Part shown: in pieces, positions 29,210 through 44,900 of the stretch
Layout of the letters: every line of letters starts with the position of its first letter
Numbering within the stretch: position 1 is the first letter of the stretch
Assembly: GCF_030506205.2 (NCBI RefSeq)
Contig: NC_133359.1
Location: 31,431,344-31,495,343 of the forward strand
Direction of reading: 5' to 3'
DNA from: Paramisgurnus dabryanus
Lineage: Eukaryota; Chordata; Actinopteri; Cypriniformes; Cobitidae
DNA: 64,000 nucleotides
The notes under the pieces: model-generated
What the model was told of the DNA's origin: nothing
Databases searched by the model: none
What the model saw: only the letters and a program-made list of their open reading frames with translations
Program-made: the position numbers and the translations under genes

Positions 29210-32200
29210 TGAGTAAATTATGAAAGAATTTTCATTGTACCTATAAAATTCCATCTTTTTTTTATTCCTACTATGGGAGTCAATGGTCACTATCTGCTGT
29301 GGGTTTACCATCATTCCTCAAAATATTTTCTTTTGTGTTAATCAGAAAAAAACTAATGCATACACGTTTAAAACAACACGAGGATTAGTAAATTATGATA
29401 GAATTTTCATTGAACCTATAAAATTCCATCATTTTTTTATTCTTACTATGGGAGTCAATGGTCACTATCTGCTGTGGGTTTACTATCATTCCTCAAAATA
29501 TTTTCTTTTGTGTTAATCAGAAAAAAACTAATTCATACACGTTTAAAACAACACGAGGATGAGTAAATTATGATAGAATTTTCATTGAACCTATAAAATT
29601 CCATCATTTTTTTATTCCTACTATGGGAGTCAATGGTCACTATCTGCTGTGGGTTTACCATCATTCCTCAAAATATTTTATTTTGTGTTAATCAGAGAAA
29701 AAACTAATGCATACAGTTTTAAAACAACACAAGGATGAGTAAATTATGAAAGAATTTTCATTGAACCTATAAAATTCCATCATTTTTTTATTCCTACTAT
29801 GGGAGTCAATGGTCACTATCTGCTGTGGGTTTACCATCATTCCTCAAAATATATTTTTTTGTCTTAATCAGTAAAAAACTAATGCATACAGGTTTAAAAC
29901 AACACAAGGATGAGTAAATTATGAAAGAATTTTCATTGAACCTATAAAATTCCATCATTTTTTTATTCCTACTATGGGAGTCAATGGTCACTATCTGCTG
30001 TGGGTTTACCATCATTCCTCAAAATATTTTCTTTTGTGTTAATCAGAAAAAAACTAATGCATACAGGTTTAAAACAACACAAGGATGAGTAAATTATGAA
30101 AGAAGTTTTATTGAACCTATAAAATTCCATCATTTTTTTATTCCTACTATAGGAGTCAATGGTCACTATCTGCTGTGGGTTTACCATCATTCCTCAAAAT
30201 ATTTTCTTTTGTGTTTATTAGAAAAAAACGAATGCATACAGGTTTAAAACAACACAAGGATGAGTAAATTATGAAAGAATTTTCATTGAACCTATAAAAT
30301 TCCATCATTTTTTTATTCCTACTATGGGAGTCAATGGTCACTATCTGCTGTGGGTTTACCATCATTCCTCAAAATATTTTCTTTTGTGTTTATTAGAAAA
30401 AAACGAATGCATACAGGTTTAAAACTACACAAGAATGAGTAAAGTATGAAAGAATTTTCATTGAACCTATACAATTCCATCATTTTTTTATTCCTACTAT
30501 GGGAGTCAATGGTCACTATCTGCTGTGGGTTTACCATCATTCCTCAAAATATTTTCTTTTGTGTTAATCAGAAAAAAACTAATGCATACAGGTTTTAAAC
30601 AACACAAGGATGAGTAAATTATGAAAGAATTTTCATTGAACCTATAAAATTCCATAATTTTTTTATTCCTACTATGGGAGTCAATGGTCACTATCTGCTG
30701 TGGGTTTACCATCATTCTTCAAAATATTTTCTTTTGTGTTAATCAGAAAAAAACTAATGCATACAGGTTTAAAACAACACAAGGATGAGTAAATTATGAA
30801 AGAATTGTCATGGAACCTATAAAATTCCATCATTTTTTTATTCCTACTATGGGAGTCAATGGTCACTATCTGCTGTGGGTTTACCATCATTCCTCAAAAT
30901 ATTTTCTTTTGTGTTAATCAGAAAAAAACTTATGTATACAGGTTTAAAACAACACAAGGATGAGTAAATTATGAAAGAATTTTCATTGAACCTATAAAAT
31001 TCCATCTTTTTTATTCCTACTATGGGAGTCAATGGTCACTATCTGCTGTGGGTTTACCATCATTCCTCAAAATATTTTCTTTTGTGTTAATCAGAAAAAA
31101 AACTAATGCATACACGTTTAAAAGAACACGAGGATGAGTAAATTATGAAAGAATTTTCATTGAACCTATAAAATTCCATCATTTTTTATTCCTACTATGG
31201 GAGTCAATGGTCACTATCTGCTGTGGGTTTACTATCATTCCTCAAAATATTTTCTTTTGTGTTAATCAGAAAAAAAACTAATGCATACACGTTTAAAAGA
31301 ACACGAGGATGAGTGAATTATGAAAGAATTTTCATTGAACCTATTAAATTCCATCATTTTTTTATTCCTACTATGGGAGTCAATGGTCACTATCTGCTGA
31401 GGGTTTACCATCATTCCTCAAAATATTTTCTTTTGTGTTTATTAGAAAAAAACGAATGCATACAGGTTTAAAACAACACAAGGATGAGTAAATTATGAAA
31501 GAATTTTCATTGAACCTATAAAATTCCATCATTTTTTTATTCCTACTATGGGAGTCAATGGTCACTATCTGCTGTGGGTTTACCATCATTCCTCAAAATA
31601 TTTTCTTTTGTGTTAATCAGAAAAAAACTAATGCATACAGGTTTAAAACAACACAAGGATGAGTAAATTATGAAAGAAGTTTTATTGAACCTATAAAATT
31701 CCATCATTTTTTTATTCCTACTATGGGAGTCAATGGTCACTATCTGCTGTGGGTTTACCATCATTCCTCAAAATATTTTCTTTTGTGTTTATTAGAAAAA
31801 AACGAATGCATACAGGTTTAAAACAACACAAGGATGAGTAAATTATGAAAGAATTTTCATTGTACCTATAAAATTCCATCTTTTTTTTATTCCTACTATG
31901 GGAGTCAATGGTCACTATCTGCTGTGGGTTTACCATCATTCCTCAAAATATTTTCTTTTGTGTTAATCAGAAAAAAACTAATGCATACACGTTTAAAACA
32001 ACACGAGGATTAGTAAATTATGATAGAATTTTCATTGAACCTATAAAATTCCATCATTTTTTTATTCTTACTATGGGAGTCAATGGTCACTATCTGCTGT
32101 GGGTTTACTATCATTCCTCAAAATATTTTCTTTTGTGTTAATCAGAAAAAAACTAATTCATACACGTTTAAAACAACACGAGGATGAGTAAATTATGATA

Positions 32201-34470
32201 GAATTTTCATTGAACCTATAAAATTCCATCATTTTTTTATTCCTACTATGGGAGTCAATGGTCACTATCTGCTGTGGGTTTACCATCATTCCTCAAAATA
32301 TTTTATTTTGTGTTAATCAGAGAAAAAACTAATGCATACAGTTTTAAAACAACACAAGGATGAGTAAATTATGAAAGAATTTTCATTGAACCTATAAAAT
32401 TCCATCATTTTTTTATTCCTACTATGGGAGTCAATGGTCACTATCTGCTGTGGGTTTACCATCATTCCTCAAAATATATTTTTTTGTCTTAATCAGTAAA
32501 AAACTAATGCATACAGGTTTAAAACAACACAAGGATGAGTAAATTATGAAAGAATTTTCATTGAACCTATAAAATTCCATCATTTTTTTATTCCTACTAT
32601 GGGAGTCAATGGTCACTATCTGCTGTGGGTTTACCATCATTCCTCAAAATATTTTCTTTTGTGTTAATCAGAAAAAAACTAATGCATACAGGTTTAAAAC
32701 AACACAAGGATGAGTAAATTATGAAAGAAGTTTTATTGAACCTATAAAATTCCATCATTTTTTTATTCCTACTATAGGAGTCAATGGTCACTATCTGCTG
32801 TGGGTTTACCATCATTCCTCAAAATATTTTCTTTTGTGTTTATTAGAAAAAAACGAATGCATACAGGTTTAAAACAACACAAGGATGAGTAAATTATGAA
32901 AGAATTTTCATTGAACCTATAAAATTCCATCATTTTTTTATTCCTACTATGGGAGTCAATGGTCACTATCTGCTGTGGGTTTACCATCATTCCTCAAAAT
33001 ATTTTCTTTTGTGTTTATTAGAAAAAAACGAATGCATACAGGTTTAAAACTACACAAGAATGAGTAAAGTATGAAAGAATTTTCATTGAACCTATACAAT
33101 TCCATCATTTTTTTATTCCTACTATGGGAGTCAATGGTCACTATCTGCTGTGGGTTTACCATCATTCCTCAAAATATTTTCTTTTGTGTTAATCAGAAAA
33201 AAACTAATGCATACAGGTTTTAAACAACACAAGGATGAGTAAATTATGAAAGAATTTTCATTGAACCTATAAAATTCCATAATTTTTTTATTCCTACTAT
33301 GGGAGTCAATGGTCACTATCTGCTGTGGGTTTACCATCATTCTTCAAAATATTTTCTTTTGTGTTAATCAGAAAAAAACTAATGCATACAGGTTTAAAAC
33401 AACACAAGGATGAGTAAATTATGAAAGAATTTTCATGGAACCTATAAAATTCCATCATTTTTTTATTCCTACTATGGGAGTCAATGGTCACTATCTGCTG
33501 TGGGTTTACCATCATTCCTCAAAATATTTTCTTTTGTGTTAATCAGAAAAAAACTTATGTATACAGGTTTAAAACAACACAAGGATGAGTAAATTATGAA
33601 AGAATTTTCATTGAACCTATAAAATTCCATCTTTTTTATTCCTACTATGGGAGTCAATGGTCACTATCTGCTGTGGGTTTACCATCATTCCTCAAAATAT
33701 TTTCTTTTGTGTTAATCAGAAAAAAAACTAATGCATACACGTTTAAAAGAACACGAGGATGAGTAAATTATGAAAGAATTTTCATTGAACCTATAAAATT
33801 CCATCATTTTTTATTCCTACTATGGGAGTCAATGGTCACTATCTGCTGTGGGTTTACTATCATTCCTCAAAATATTTTCTTTTGTGTTAATCAGAAAAAA
33901 AACTAATGCATACACGTTTAAAAGAACACGAGGATGAGTAAATTATGAAAGAATTTTCATTGAATCTATAAAATTCCATCATTTTTTTATTCCTACTATG
34001 GGAGTCAATGGTCACTATCTGCTGAGGGTTTACCATCATTCCTCAAAATATTTTCTTTTGTGTTTATTAGAAAAAAACGAATGCATACAGGTTTAAAACA
34101 ACACAAGGATGAGTAAATTATGAAAGAATTTTCATTGAACCTATAAAATTCCATCATTTTTTTATTCCTACTATGGGAGTCAATGGTCACTATCTGCTGT
34201 GGGTTTACCATCATTCCTCAAAATATTTTCTTTTGTGTTAATCAGAAAAAAACTAATGCATACAGGTTTAAAACAACACAAGGATGAGTAAATTATGAAA
34301 GAAGTTTTATTGAACCTATAAAATTCCATCATTTTTTTATTCCTACTATGGGAGTCAATGGTCACTATCTGCTGTGGGTTTACCATCATTCCTCAAAATA
34401 TTTTCTTTTGTGTTTATTAGAAAAAAACGAATGCATACAGGTTTAAAACAACACAAGGATGAGTAAATTA
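29210..34470 (+). repeat. Higher-order repeat of 15 monomers (2,625 bp), two copies
   Basis: Variants recur at exactly 2,625 bp: 29283 with 31908, 29806 with 32431, 30506 with 33131, 31380 with 34005 and 31730 with 34355. A third copy starts at about 34460 but diverges by about 34730. Single differences such as AATTGTCATGG near 30803 versus AATTTTCATGG near 33430 separate the copies. Confidence 0.88.
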
Positions 34471-37400
34471 TGAAAGAATTTTCATTGTACCTATAAAATT
34501 CCATCTTTTTTTTATTCCTACTATGGGAGTCAATGGTCACTATCTGCTGTGGGTTTACCATCATTCCTCAAAATATTTTCTTTTGTGTTAATCAGAAAAA
34601 AACTAATGCATACACGTTTAAAACAACACGAGGATTAGTAAATTATGATAGAATTTTCATTGAACCTATAAAATTCCATCATTTTTTTATTCTTACTATG
34701 GGAGTCAATGGTCACTATCTGCTGTGAGTTTACTATCATTCCTCAAAATATTTTCTTTTGTGTTAATCAGAAAAAAACTAATTCATACACGTTTAAAACA
34801 ACACGAGGATGAGTAAATTATGATAGAATTTTCATTGAACCTATAAAATTCCATCATTTTTTTATTCCTAGTATGGGAGTCAATGGTCTTTATCTGCTGT
34901 GGGTTTACCATCATTCCTCAAAATATTTTCTTTTGTGTTAATCAGAAAAAAACTAATGCATACAGGTTTAAAACAACACGAGGATGAGTAAATTATGAAA
35001 GAATTTTCATTGAACCTATAAAATTCCATCTTTTTTTTAATCCTACTATGGGAGTTAATGGTCACTATCTGCTGTGGGTTTACCATCATTCCTCAAAATA
35101 TTTTCTTTTGTGTTAATCAGAAAAAAACTAAAGTATACAGGTTTAAAACAACACAAGGATGAGTAAATTATGAAAGAATTTTCATTGAACCTATAAAATT
35201 ACATCATTTTTTTAATCTTACTATGGGTGTCAATTGTCACTATCTGCTGTGGTTTACCATCATTCCTCAAAATATTTTCTTTTGTGTTAATCAGAAAAAA
35301 ACTAATGCATACAGGTTTAAAACAACACGAGGATGAGTAAATTATGAAAGAATTTTCATTGTACCTATAAAATTCCATCTTTTTTTTATTCCTACTATGG
35401 GAGTCAATGGTCACTATCTGCTGTGGGTTTACCATCATTCCTCAAAATATTTTCTTTTGTGTTAATCAGAAAAAAACTAATGCATACACGTTTAAAACAA
35501 CACGAGGATTAGTAAATTATGATAGAATTTTCATTGAACCTATAAAATTCCATCATTTTTTTATTCTTACTATGGGAGTCAATGGTCACTATCTGCTGTG
35601 GGTTTACTATCATTCCTCAAAATATTTTCTTTTGTGTTAATCAGAAAAAAACTAATTCATACACGTTTAAAACAACACGAGGATGAGTAAATTATGATAG
35701 AATTTTCATTGAACCTATAAAATTCCATCATTTTTTTATTCCTACTATGGGAGTCAATGGTCACTATCTGCTGTGGGTTTACCATCATTCCTCAAAATAT
35801 TTTATTTTGTGTTAATCAGAGAAAAAACTAATGCATACAGTTTTAAAACAACACAAGGATGAGTAAATTATGAAAGAATTTTCATTGAACCTATCAAATT
35901 CCATCATTTTTTTATTCCTACTATGGGAGTCAATGGTCACTATCTGCTGTGGGTTTACCATCATTCCTCAAAATATATTTTTTTGTCTTAATCAGTAAAA
36001 AACTAATGCATACAGGTTTAAAACAACACAAGGATGAGTAAATTATGAAAGAATTTTCATTGAACCTATAAAATTCCATCATTTTTTTATTCCTACTATG
36101 GGAGTCAATGGTCACTATCTGCTGTGGGTTTACCATCATTCCTCAAAATATTTTCTTTTGTGTTAATCAGAAAAAAACTAATGCATACACGTTTAAAAGA
36201 ACACGAGGATGAGTAAATTATGAAAGAATTTTCATTGAACCTATGAAATTCCATCATTTTTTTATTCCTACTATGGGAGTCAATGGTCATTATCTGCTGT
36301 GGGTTTACCATCATTCCTCAAAATATTTTCTTTTGTGTTAATCAGAAAAAAACTAATGCATACAGGTTTAAAACAACAGAAGGATGAGTAAATTATGAAA
36401 GAATTTTCATTGAACCTATAAAATTCCATCATTTTTTTATTCCTACTATGGGAGTCAATGGTCACTATCTGCTGTGGGTTTACTATCATTCCTCAAAATA
36501 TTTTCTTTTGTGTTAATCAGAAAAAAATAATGCATACAGGTTTAAAACAACACAAGGATGAGTATATTATGAAAGAATTTTCATTGAACCTATAAAATTC
36601 CATCATTTTTTTATTCCTACTATATGGGAGTCAATGGTCACTATCTGCTGTGGGTTTACCATCATTCCTCAAAATATTTTCTTTTGTGTTAATCAGAAAA
36701 AAACTAATGCATACAGGTTTAAAACAACACAAGGATGAGTAAATTATGAAAGAATTTTCATTGAACCTATAAAATACCATCATTTTTTTATTCCTACTAT
36801 GGGAGTCAATGGTACTTATCTGCTGTGGGTTTACCATCATTCCTCAAAATATTTTCTTTTGTGTTAATCAGAAAAAAACTAATGCATACAGGTTTAAAAC
36901 AACACAAGGATGAGTAAATTGTGAAAGAATTTTCATTGAACCTATAAAATTCCATCATTTTTTTATTCCTACTATAGGAGTCAATGGTCACTATCTGCTG
37001 TGGGTTTACCATCATTCCTCAAAATATTTTCTTTTGTGTTAATCAGAAAAAAAACTAATGCATACAGGTTTAAAACAACACGAGGATGAGTAAATTATGA
37101 AAGAATTTTCATTGAACCTATAAAATTCCATAATTTTTTTATTCCTACTATGGGAGTCAATGGTCACTATCTGCTGTGGGTTTACTATCATTCCTCAAAA
37201 TATTTTCTTTTGTGTTAATCAGAAAAAAACGAATGCATACACGTTTAAAAGAACACGAGGATGAGTAAATTATGAAAGAATTTTCATTGAATCTATAAAA
37301 TTCCATCATTTTTTTATTCCTACTATGGGAGTCAATGGTCACTATCTGCTGTGGGTTTACTATCATTCCTCAAAATATTTTCTTTTGTGTTAATCAGAAA

Positions 37401-39510
37401 AAAAACTAATGCATACACGTTTAAAAGAACACGAGGATGAGTGAATTATGAAAGAATTTTCATTGAACCTATTAAATTCCATCATTTTTTTATTCCTACT
37501 ATGGGAGTCAATGGTCACTATCTGCTGAGGGTTTACCATCATTCCTCAAAATATTTTCTTTTGTGTTTATTAGAAAAAAACGAATGCATACAGGTTTAAA
37601 ACAACACAAGGATGAGTAAATTATGAAAGAATTTTCATTGAACCTATAAAATTCCATCATTTTTTTAGTCCTACTATGGGAGTCAATGGTCACTATCTGC
37701 TGTGGGTTTACCATCATTCCTCAAAATATTTTCTTTTGTGTTAATCAGAAAAAAACTAATGCATACAGGTTTAAAACAACACAAGGATGAGTAAATTATG
37801 AAAGAAGTTTTATTGAACCTATAAAATTCCATCATTTTTTTATTCCTACTATAGGAGTCAATGGTCACTATCTGCTGTGGGTTTACCATCATTCCTCAAA
37901 ATATTTTCTTTTGTGTTTACTAGAAAAAAACGAATGCATACAGGTTTAAAACAACACAAGGATGAGTAAATTATGAAAGAATTTTCATTGAACCTATAAA
38001 ATTCCATCATTTTTTTATTCCTACTATGGGAGTCAATGGTCACTATCTGCTGTGGGTTTACCATCATTCCTCAAAATATTTTCTTTTGTGTTTATTAGAA
38101 AAAAACGAATGCATACAGGTTTAAAACAACACAAGAATGAGTAAAGTATGAAAGAATTTTCATTGAACCTATACAATTCCATCATTTTTTAATTCCTACT
38201 ATGGGAGTCAATGGTCACTATCTGCTGTGGGTTTACCATCATTCCTCAAAATATTTTCTTTTGTGTTAATCAGAAAAAAACTAATGCATACAGGTTTTAA
38301 ACAACACAAGGATGAGTAAATTATGAAAGAATTTTCATTGAACCTATAAAATTCCATAATTTTTTTATTCCTACTATGGGAGTCAATGGTCACTATCTGC
38401 TGTGGGTTTACCATCATTCTTCAAAATATTTTCTTTTGTGTTAATCAGAAAAAAACTAATGCATACAGGTTTAAAACAACACAAGGATGAGTAAATTATG
38501 AAAGAATTTTCATGGAACCTATAAAATTCCATCATTTTTTTATTCCTACTATGGGAGTCAATGGTCACTATCTGCTGTGGGTTTACCATCATTCCTCAAA
38601 ATATTTTCTTTTGTGTTAATCAGAAAAAAACTTATGTATACAGGTTTAAAACAACACAAGGATGAGTAAATTATGAAAGAATTTTCATTGAACCTATAAA
38701 ATTCCATCTTTTTTATTCCTACTATGGGAGTCAATGGTCACTATCTGCTGTGGGTTTACCATCATTCCTCAAAATATTTTCTTTTGTGTTAATCAGAAAA
38801 AAAACTAATGCATACACGTTTAAAAGAACACGAGGATGAGTAAATTATGAAAGAATTTTCATTGAACCTATAAAATTCCATCATTTTTTATTCCTACTAT
38901 AGGAGTCAATGGTCACTATCTGCTGTGGGTTTACTATCATTCCTCAAAATATTTTCTTTTGTGTTAATCAGAAAAAAAACTAATGCATACACGTTTAAAA
39001 GAACACGAGGATGAGTGAATTATGAAAGAATTTTCATTGAACCTATTAAATTCCATCATTTTTTTATTCCTACTATGGGAGTCAATGGTCACTATCTGCT
39101 GAGGGTTTACCATCATTCCTCAAAATATTTTCTTTTGTGTTTATTAGAAAAAAACGAATGCATACAGGTTTAAAACAACACAAGGATGAGTAAATTATGA
39201 AAGAATTTTTATTGAACCTATAAAATTCCATCATTTTTTTATTCCTACTATGGGAGTCAATGGTCACTATCTGCTGTGGGTTTACCATCATTCCTCAAAA
39301 TATTTTCTTTTGTGTTAATCAGAAAAAAACTAATGCATACAGGTTTAAAACAACACAAGGATGAGTAAATTATGAAAGAAGTTTTATTGAACCTATAAAA
39401 TTCCATCATTTTTTTATTCCTACTATGGGAGTCAATGGTCACTATCTGCTGTGGGTTTACCATCATTCCTCAAAATATTTTCTTTTGTGTTTATTAGAAA
39501 AAAACGAATG
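29630..39510 (+). repeat. ~9.9-kb segment duplicated 24.49 kb downstream (copy 1)
   Basis: Monomer order and variants match 54120-64000. The offset is 24,487 bp at the start, 24,662 from 31380 to 34533 (one extra monomer in copy 2), 24,487 again from 35199 (one monomer lost in copy 2) and 24,485 after a 2-bp difference near 36620. Confidence 0.85.
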
Positions 39511-42500
39511 CATACAGGTTTAAAACAACACAAGGATGAGTAAATTATGAAAGAATTTTCATTGAACCTATAAAATTCCATCATTTTTTTATTCCTACTA
39601 TGGGAGTCAATGGTCACTATCTGCTGTGGGTTTACCATCATTCCTCAAAATATTTTCTTTTGTGTTTATTAGAAAAAAACGAATGCATACAGGTTTAAAA
39701 CAACACAAGAATGAGTAAAGTATGAAAGAATTTTCATTGAACCTATACAATTCCATCATTTTTTTATTCCTACTATGGGAGTCAATGGTCACTATCTGCT
39801 GTGGGTTTACCGTCATTCCTCAAAATATTTTCTTTTGTGTTAATCAGAAAAAAACTAATGCATACAGGTTTTAAACAACACAAGGATGAGTAAATTATGA
39901 AAGAATTTTCATTGAACCTATAAAATTCCATAATTTTTTTATTCCTACTATGGGAGTCAATGGTCACTATCTGCTGTGGGTTTACCATCATTCTTCAAAA
40001 TATTTTCTTTTGTGTTAATCAGAAAAAAACTAATGCATACAGGTTTAAAACAACACAAGGATGAGTAAATTATGAAAGAATTTTCATGGAACCTATAAAA
40101 TTCCATCATTTTTTTATTCCTACTATGGGAGTCAATGGTCACTATCTGCTGTGGGTTTACCATCATTCCTCAAAATATTTTCTTTTGTGTTAATCAGAAA
40201 AAAACTTATGTATACAGGTTTAAAACAACACAAGGATGAGTAAATTATGAAAGAATTTTCATTGAACCTATAAAATTCCATCTTTTTTATTCCTACTATG
40301 GGAGTCAATGGTCACTATCTGCTGTGGGTTTACCATCATTCCTCAAAATATTTTCTTTTGTGTTAATCAGAAAAAAACTAATGCATACAGGTTTAAAACA
40401 ACACAAGGATGAGTAAATTATGAAAGAATTTTCATTGAACCTATAAAATTCTATCATTTTTTTATTCCTACTATGGGAGTCAATGGTCACTATCTGCTGT
40501 GGGTTTACCATCATTCCTCAAAATATTTTCTTTTGTGTTAATCAGAAAAAACTAATGCATACACGTTTAAAAGAACACGAGGATGAGTAAATTATGAAAG
40601 AATTTTCATTGAACCTATAAAATTCCATCATTTTTTTAATCCTACTATGGGAGTCAATGGTCACTATCTGCTGTGGGTTTACCATCATTCCTCAAAATAT
40701 TTTCTTTTGTGTTAATCAGAAAAAAACTAATGCATACAGGTTTAAAACAACAGAAGGATGAGTAAATTATGAAAGAATTTTCATTGAACCTATAAAATTC
40801 CATCATTTTTTTATTCCTACTATGGGAGTCAATGGTCACTATCTGCTGTGGGTTTACTATCATTCCTCAAAATATTTTCTTTTGTGTTAATCAGAAAAAA
40901 ATAATGCATACAGGTTTAAAACAACACAAGGATGAGTATATTATGAAAGAATTTTCATTGAACCTATAAAATTCCATCATTTTTTTATTCCTACTATGGG
41001 AGTCAATGGTCACTATCTGCTGTGGGTTTACCATCATTCCTCAAAATATTTTCTTTTGTGTTAATCAGAAAAAAACTAATGCATACAGGTTTAAAACAAC
41101 ACAAGGATGAGTAAATTATGAAAGAATTTTCATTGAACCTATAAAATACCATCATTTTTTTATTCCTACTATGGGAGTCAATGGTACTTATCTGCTGTGG
41201 GTTTACCATCATTCCTCAAAATATTTTCTTTTGTGTTAATCAGAAAAAAACTAATGCATACAGGTTTAAAACAACACAAGGATGAGTAAATTGTGAAAGA
41301 ATTTTCATTGAACCTATAAAATTCCATCATTTTTTTATTCCTACTATAGGAGTCAATGGTCACTATCTGCTGTGGGTTTACCATCATTCCTCAAAATATT
41401 TTCTTTTGTGTTAATCAGAAAAAAAACTAATGCATACAGGTTTAAAACAACACGAGGATGAGTAAATTATGAAAGAATTTTCATTGAACCTATAAAATTC
41501 CATAATTTTTTTATTCCTACTATGGGAGTCAATGGTCACTATCTGCTGTGGGTTTACTATCATTCCTCAAAATATTTTCTTTTGTGTTAATCAGAAAAAA
41601 ACGAATGCATACACGTTTAAAAGAACACGAGGATGAGTAAATTATGAAAGAATTTTCATTGAATCTATAAAATTCCATCATTTTTTTATTCCTACTATGG
41701 GAGTCAATGGTCACTATCTGCTGTGGGTTTACTATCATTCCTCAAAATATTTTCTTTTGTGTTAATCAGAAAAAAAACTAATGCATACACGTTTAAAAGA
41801 ACACGAGGATGAGTGAATTATGAAAGAATTTTCATTGAACCTATTAAATTCCATCATTTTTTTATTCCTACTATGGGAGTCAATGGTCACTATCTGCTGA
41901 GGGTTTACCATCATTCCTCAAAATATTTTCTTTTGTGTTTATTAGAAAAAAACGAATGCATACAGGTTTAAAACAACACAAGGATGAGTAAATTATGAAA
42001 GAATTTTCATTGAACCTATAAAATTCCATCATTTTTTTAGTCCTACTATGGGAGTCAATGGTCACTATCTGCTGTGGGTTTACCATCATTCCTCAAAATA
42101 TTTTCTTTTGTGTTAATCAGAAAAAAACTAATGCATACAGGTTTAAAACAACACAAGGATGAGTAAATTATGAAAGAAGTTTTATTGAACCTATAAAATT
42201 CCATCATTTTTTTATTCCTACTATAGGAGTCAATGGTCACTATCTGCTGTGGGTTTACCATCATTCCTCAAAATATTTTCTTTTGTGTTTACTAGAAAAA
42301 AACGAATGCATACAGGTTTAAAACAACACAAGGATGAGTAAATTATGAAAGAATTTTCATTGAACCTATAAAATTCCATCATTTTTTTATTCCTACTATG
42401 GGAGTCAATGGTCACTATCTGCTGTGGGTTTACCATCATTCCTCAAAATATTTTCTTTTGTGTTTATTAGAAAAAAACGAATGCATACAGGTTTAAAACA

Positions 42501-44900
42501 ACACAAGAATGAGTAAAGTATGAAAGAATTTTCATTGAACCTATACAATTCCATCATTTTTTAATTCCTACTATGGGAGTCAATGGTCACTATCTGCTGT
42601 GGGTTTACCATCATTCCTCAAAATATTTTCTTTTGTGTTAATCAGAAAAAAACTAATGCATACAGGTTTTAAACAACACAAGGATGAGTAAATTATGAAA
42701 GAATTTTCATTGAACCTATAAAATTCCATAATTTTTTTATTCCTACTATGGGAGTCAATGGTCACTATCTGCTGTGGGTTTACCATCATTCTTCAAAATA
42801 TTTTCTTTTGTGTTAATCAGAAAAAAACTAATGCATACAGGTTTAAAACAACACAAGGATGAGTAAATTATGAAAGAATTTTCATGGAACCTATAAAATT
42901 CCATCATTTTTTTATTCCTACTATGGGAGTCAATGGTCACTATCTGCTGTGGGTTTACCATCATTCCTCAAAATATTTTCTTTTGTGTTAATCAGAAAAA
43001 AACTTATGTATACAGGTTTAAAACAACACAAGGATGAGTAAATTATGAAAGAATTTTCATTGAACCTATAAAATTCCATCTTTTTTATTCCTACTATGGG
43101 AGTCAATGGTCACTATCTGCTGTGGGTTTACCATCATTCCTCAAAATATTTTCTTTTGTGTTAATCAGAAAAAAAACTAATGCATACACGTTTAAAAGAA
43201 CACGAGGATGAGTAAATTATGAAAGAATTTTCATTGAACCTATAAAATTCCATCATTTTTTATTCCTACTATGGGAGTCAATGGTCACTATCTGCTGTGG
43301 GTTTACTATCATTCCTCAAAATATTTTCTTTTGTGTTAATCAGAAAAAAAACTAATGCATACACGTTTAAAAGAACACGAGGATGAGTGAATTATGAAAG
43401 AATTTTCATTGAACCTATTAAATTCCATCATTTTTTTATTCCTACTATGGGAGTCAATGGTCACTATCTGCTGAGGGTTTACCATCATTCCTCAAAATAT
43501 TTTCTTTTGTGTTTATTAGAAAAAAACGAATGCATACAGGTTTAAAACAACACAAGGATGAGTAAATTATGAAAGAATTTTTATTGAACCTATAAAATTC
43601 CATCATTTTTTTATTCCTACTATGGGAGTCAATGGTCACTATCTGCTGTGGGTTTACCATCATTCCTCAAAATATTTTCTTTTGTGTTAATCAGAAAAAA
43701 ACTAATGCATACAGGTTTAAAACAACACAAGGATGAGTAAATTATGAAAGAAGTTTTATTGAACCTATAAAATTCCATCATTTTTTTATTCCTACTATGG
43801 GAGTCAATGGTCACTATCTGCTGTGGGTTTACCATCATTCCTCAAAATATTTTCTTTTGTGTTTATTAGAAAAAAACGAATGCATACAGGTTTAAAACAA
43901 CACAAGGATGAGTAAATTATGAAAGAATTTTCATTGAACCTATAAAATTCCATCATTTTTTTATTCCTACTATGGGAGTCAATGGTCACTATCTGCTGTG
44001 GGTTTACCATCATTCCTCAAAATATTTTCTTTTGTGTTTATTAGAAAAAAACGAATGCATACAGGTTTAAAACAACACAAGAATGAGTAAAGTATGAAAG
44101 AATTTTCATTGAACCTATACAATTCCATCATTTTTTTATTCCTACTATGGGAGTCAATGGTCACTATCTGCTGTGGGTTTACCGTCATTCCTCAAAATAT
44201 TTTCTTTTGTGTTAATCAGAAAAAAACTAATGCATACAGGTTTTAAACAACACAAGGATGAGTAAATTATGAAAGAATTTTCATTGAACCTATAAAATTC
44301 CATAATTTTTTTATTCCTACTATGGGAGTCAATGGTCACTATCTGCTGTGGGTTTACCATCATTCTTCAAAATATTTTCTTTTGTGTTAATCAGAAAAAA
44401 ACTAATGCATACAGGTTTAAAACAACACAAGGATGAGTAAATTATGAAAGAATTTTCATGGAACCTATAAAATTCCATCATTTTTTTATTCCTACTATGG
44501 GAGTCAATGGTCACTATCTGCTGTGGGTTTACCATCATTCCTCAAAATATTTTCTTTTGTGTTAATCAGAAAAAAACTTATGTATACAGGTTTAAAACAA
44601 CACAAGGATGAGTAAATTATGAAAGAATTTTCATTGAACCTATAAAATTCCATCTTTTTTATTCCTACTATGGGAGTCAATGGTCACTATCTGCTGTGGG
44701 TTTACCATCATTCCTCAAAATATTTTCTTTTGTGTTAATCAGAAAAAAACTAATGCATACAGGTTTAAAACAACACAAGGATGAGTAAATTATGAAAGAA
44801 TTTTCATTGAACCTATAAAATTCTATCATTTTTTTATTCCTACTATGGGAGTCAATGGTCACTATCTGCTGTGGGTTTACCATCATTCCTCAAAATATTT
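36290..44900 (+). repeat. Higher-order repeat of 25 monomers (~4,372 bp), two copies
   Basis: Variants recur at 4,372 bp: 36631 with 41003, 36806 with 41178, 37508 with 41880, 38208 with 42580, 39082 with 43454 and 40305 with 44677. Copy 1 carries a 2-bp TA insertion at CTATATGGG near 36622. The copies diverge again at about 40540 and 44910. Confidence 0.88.
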
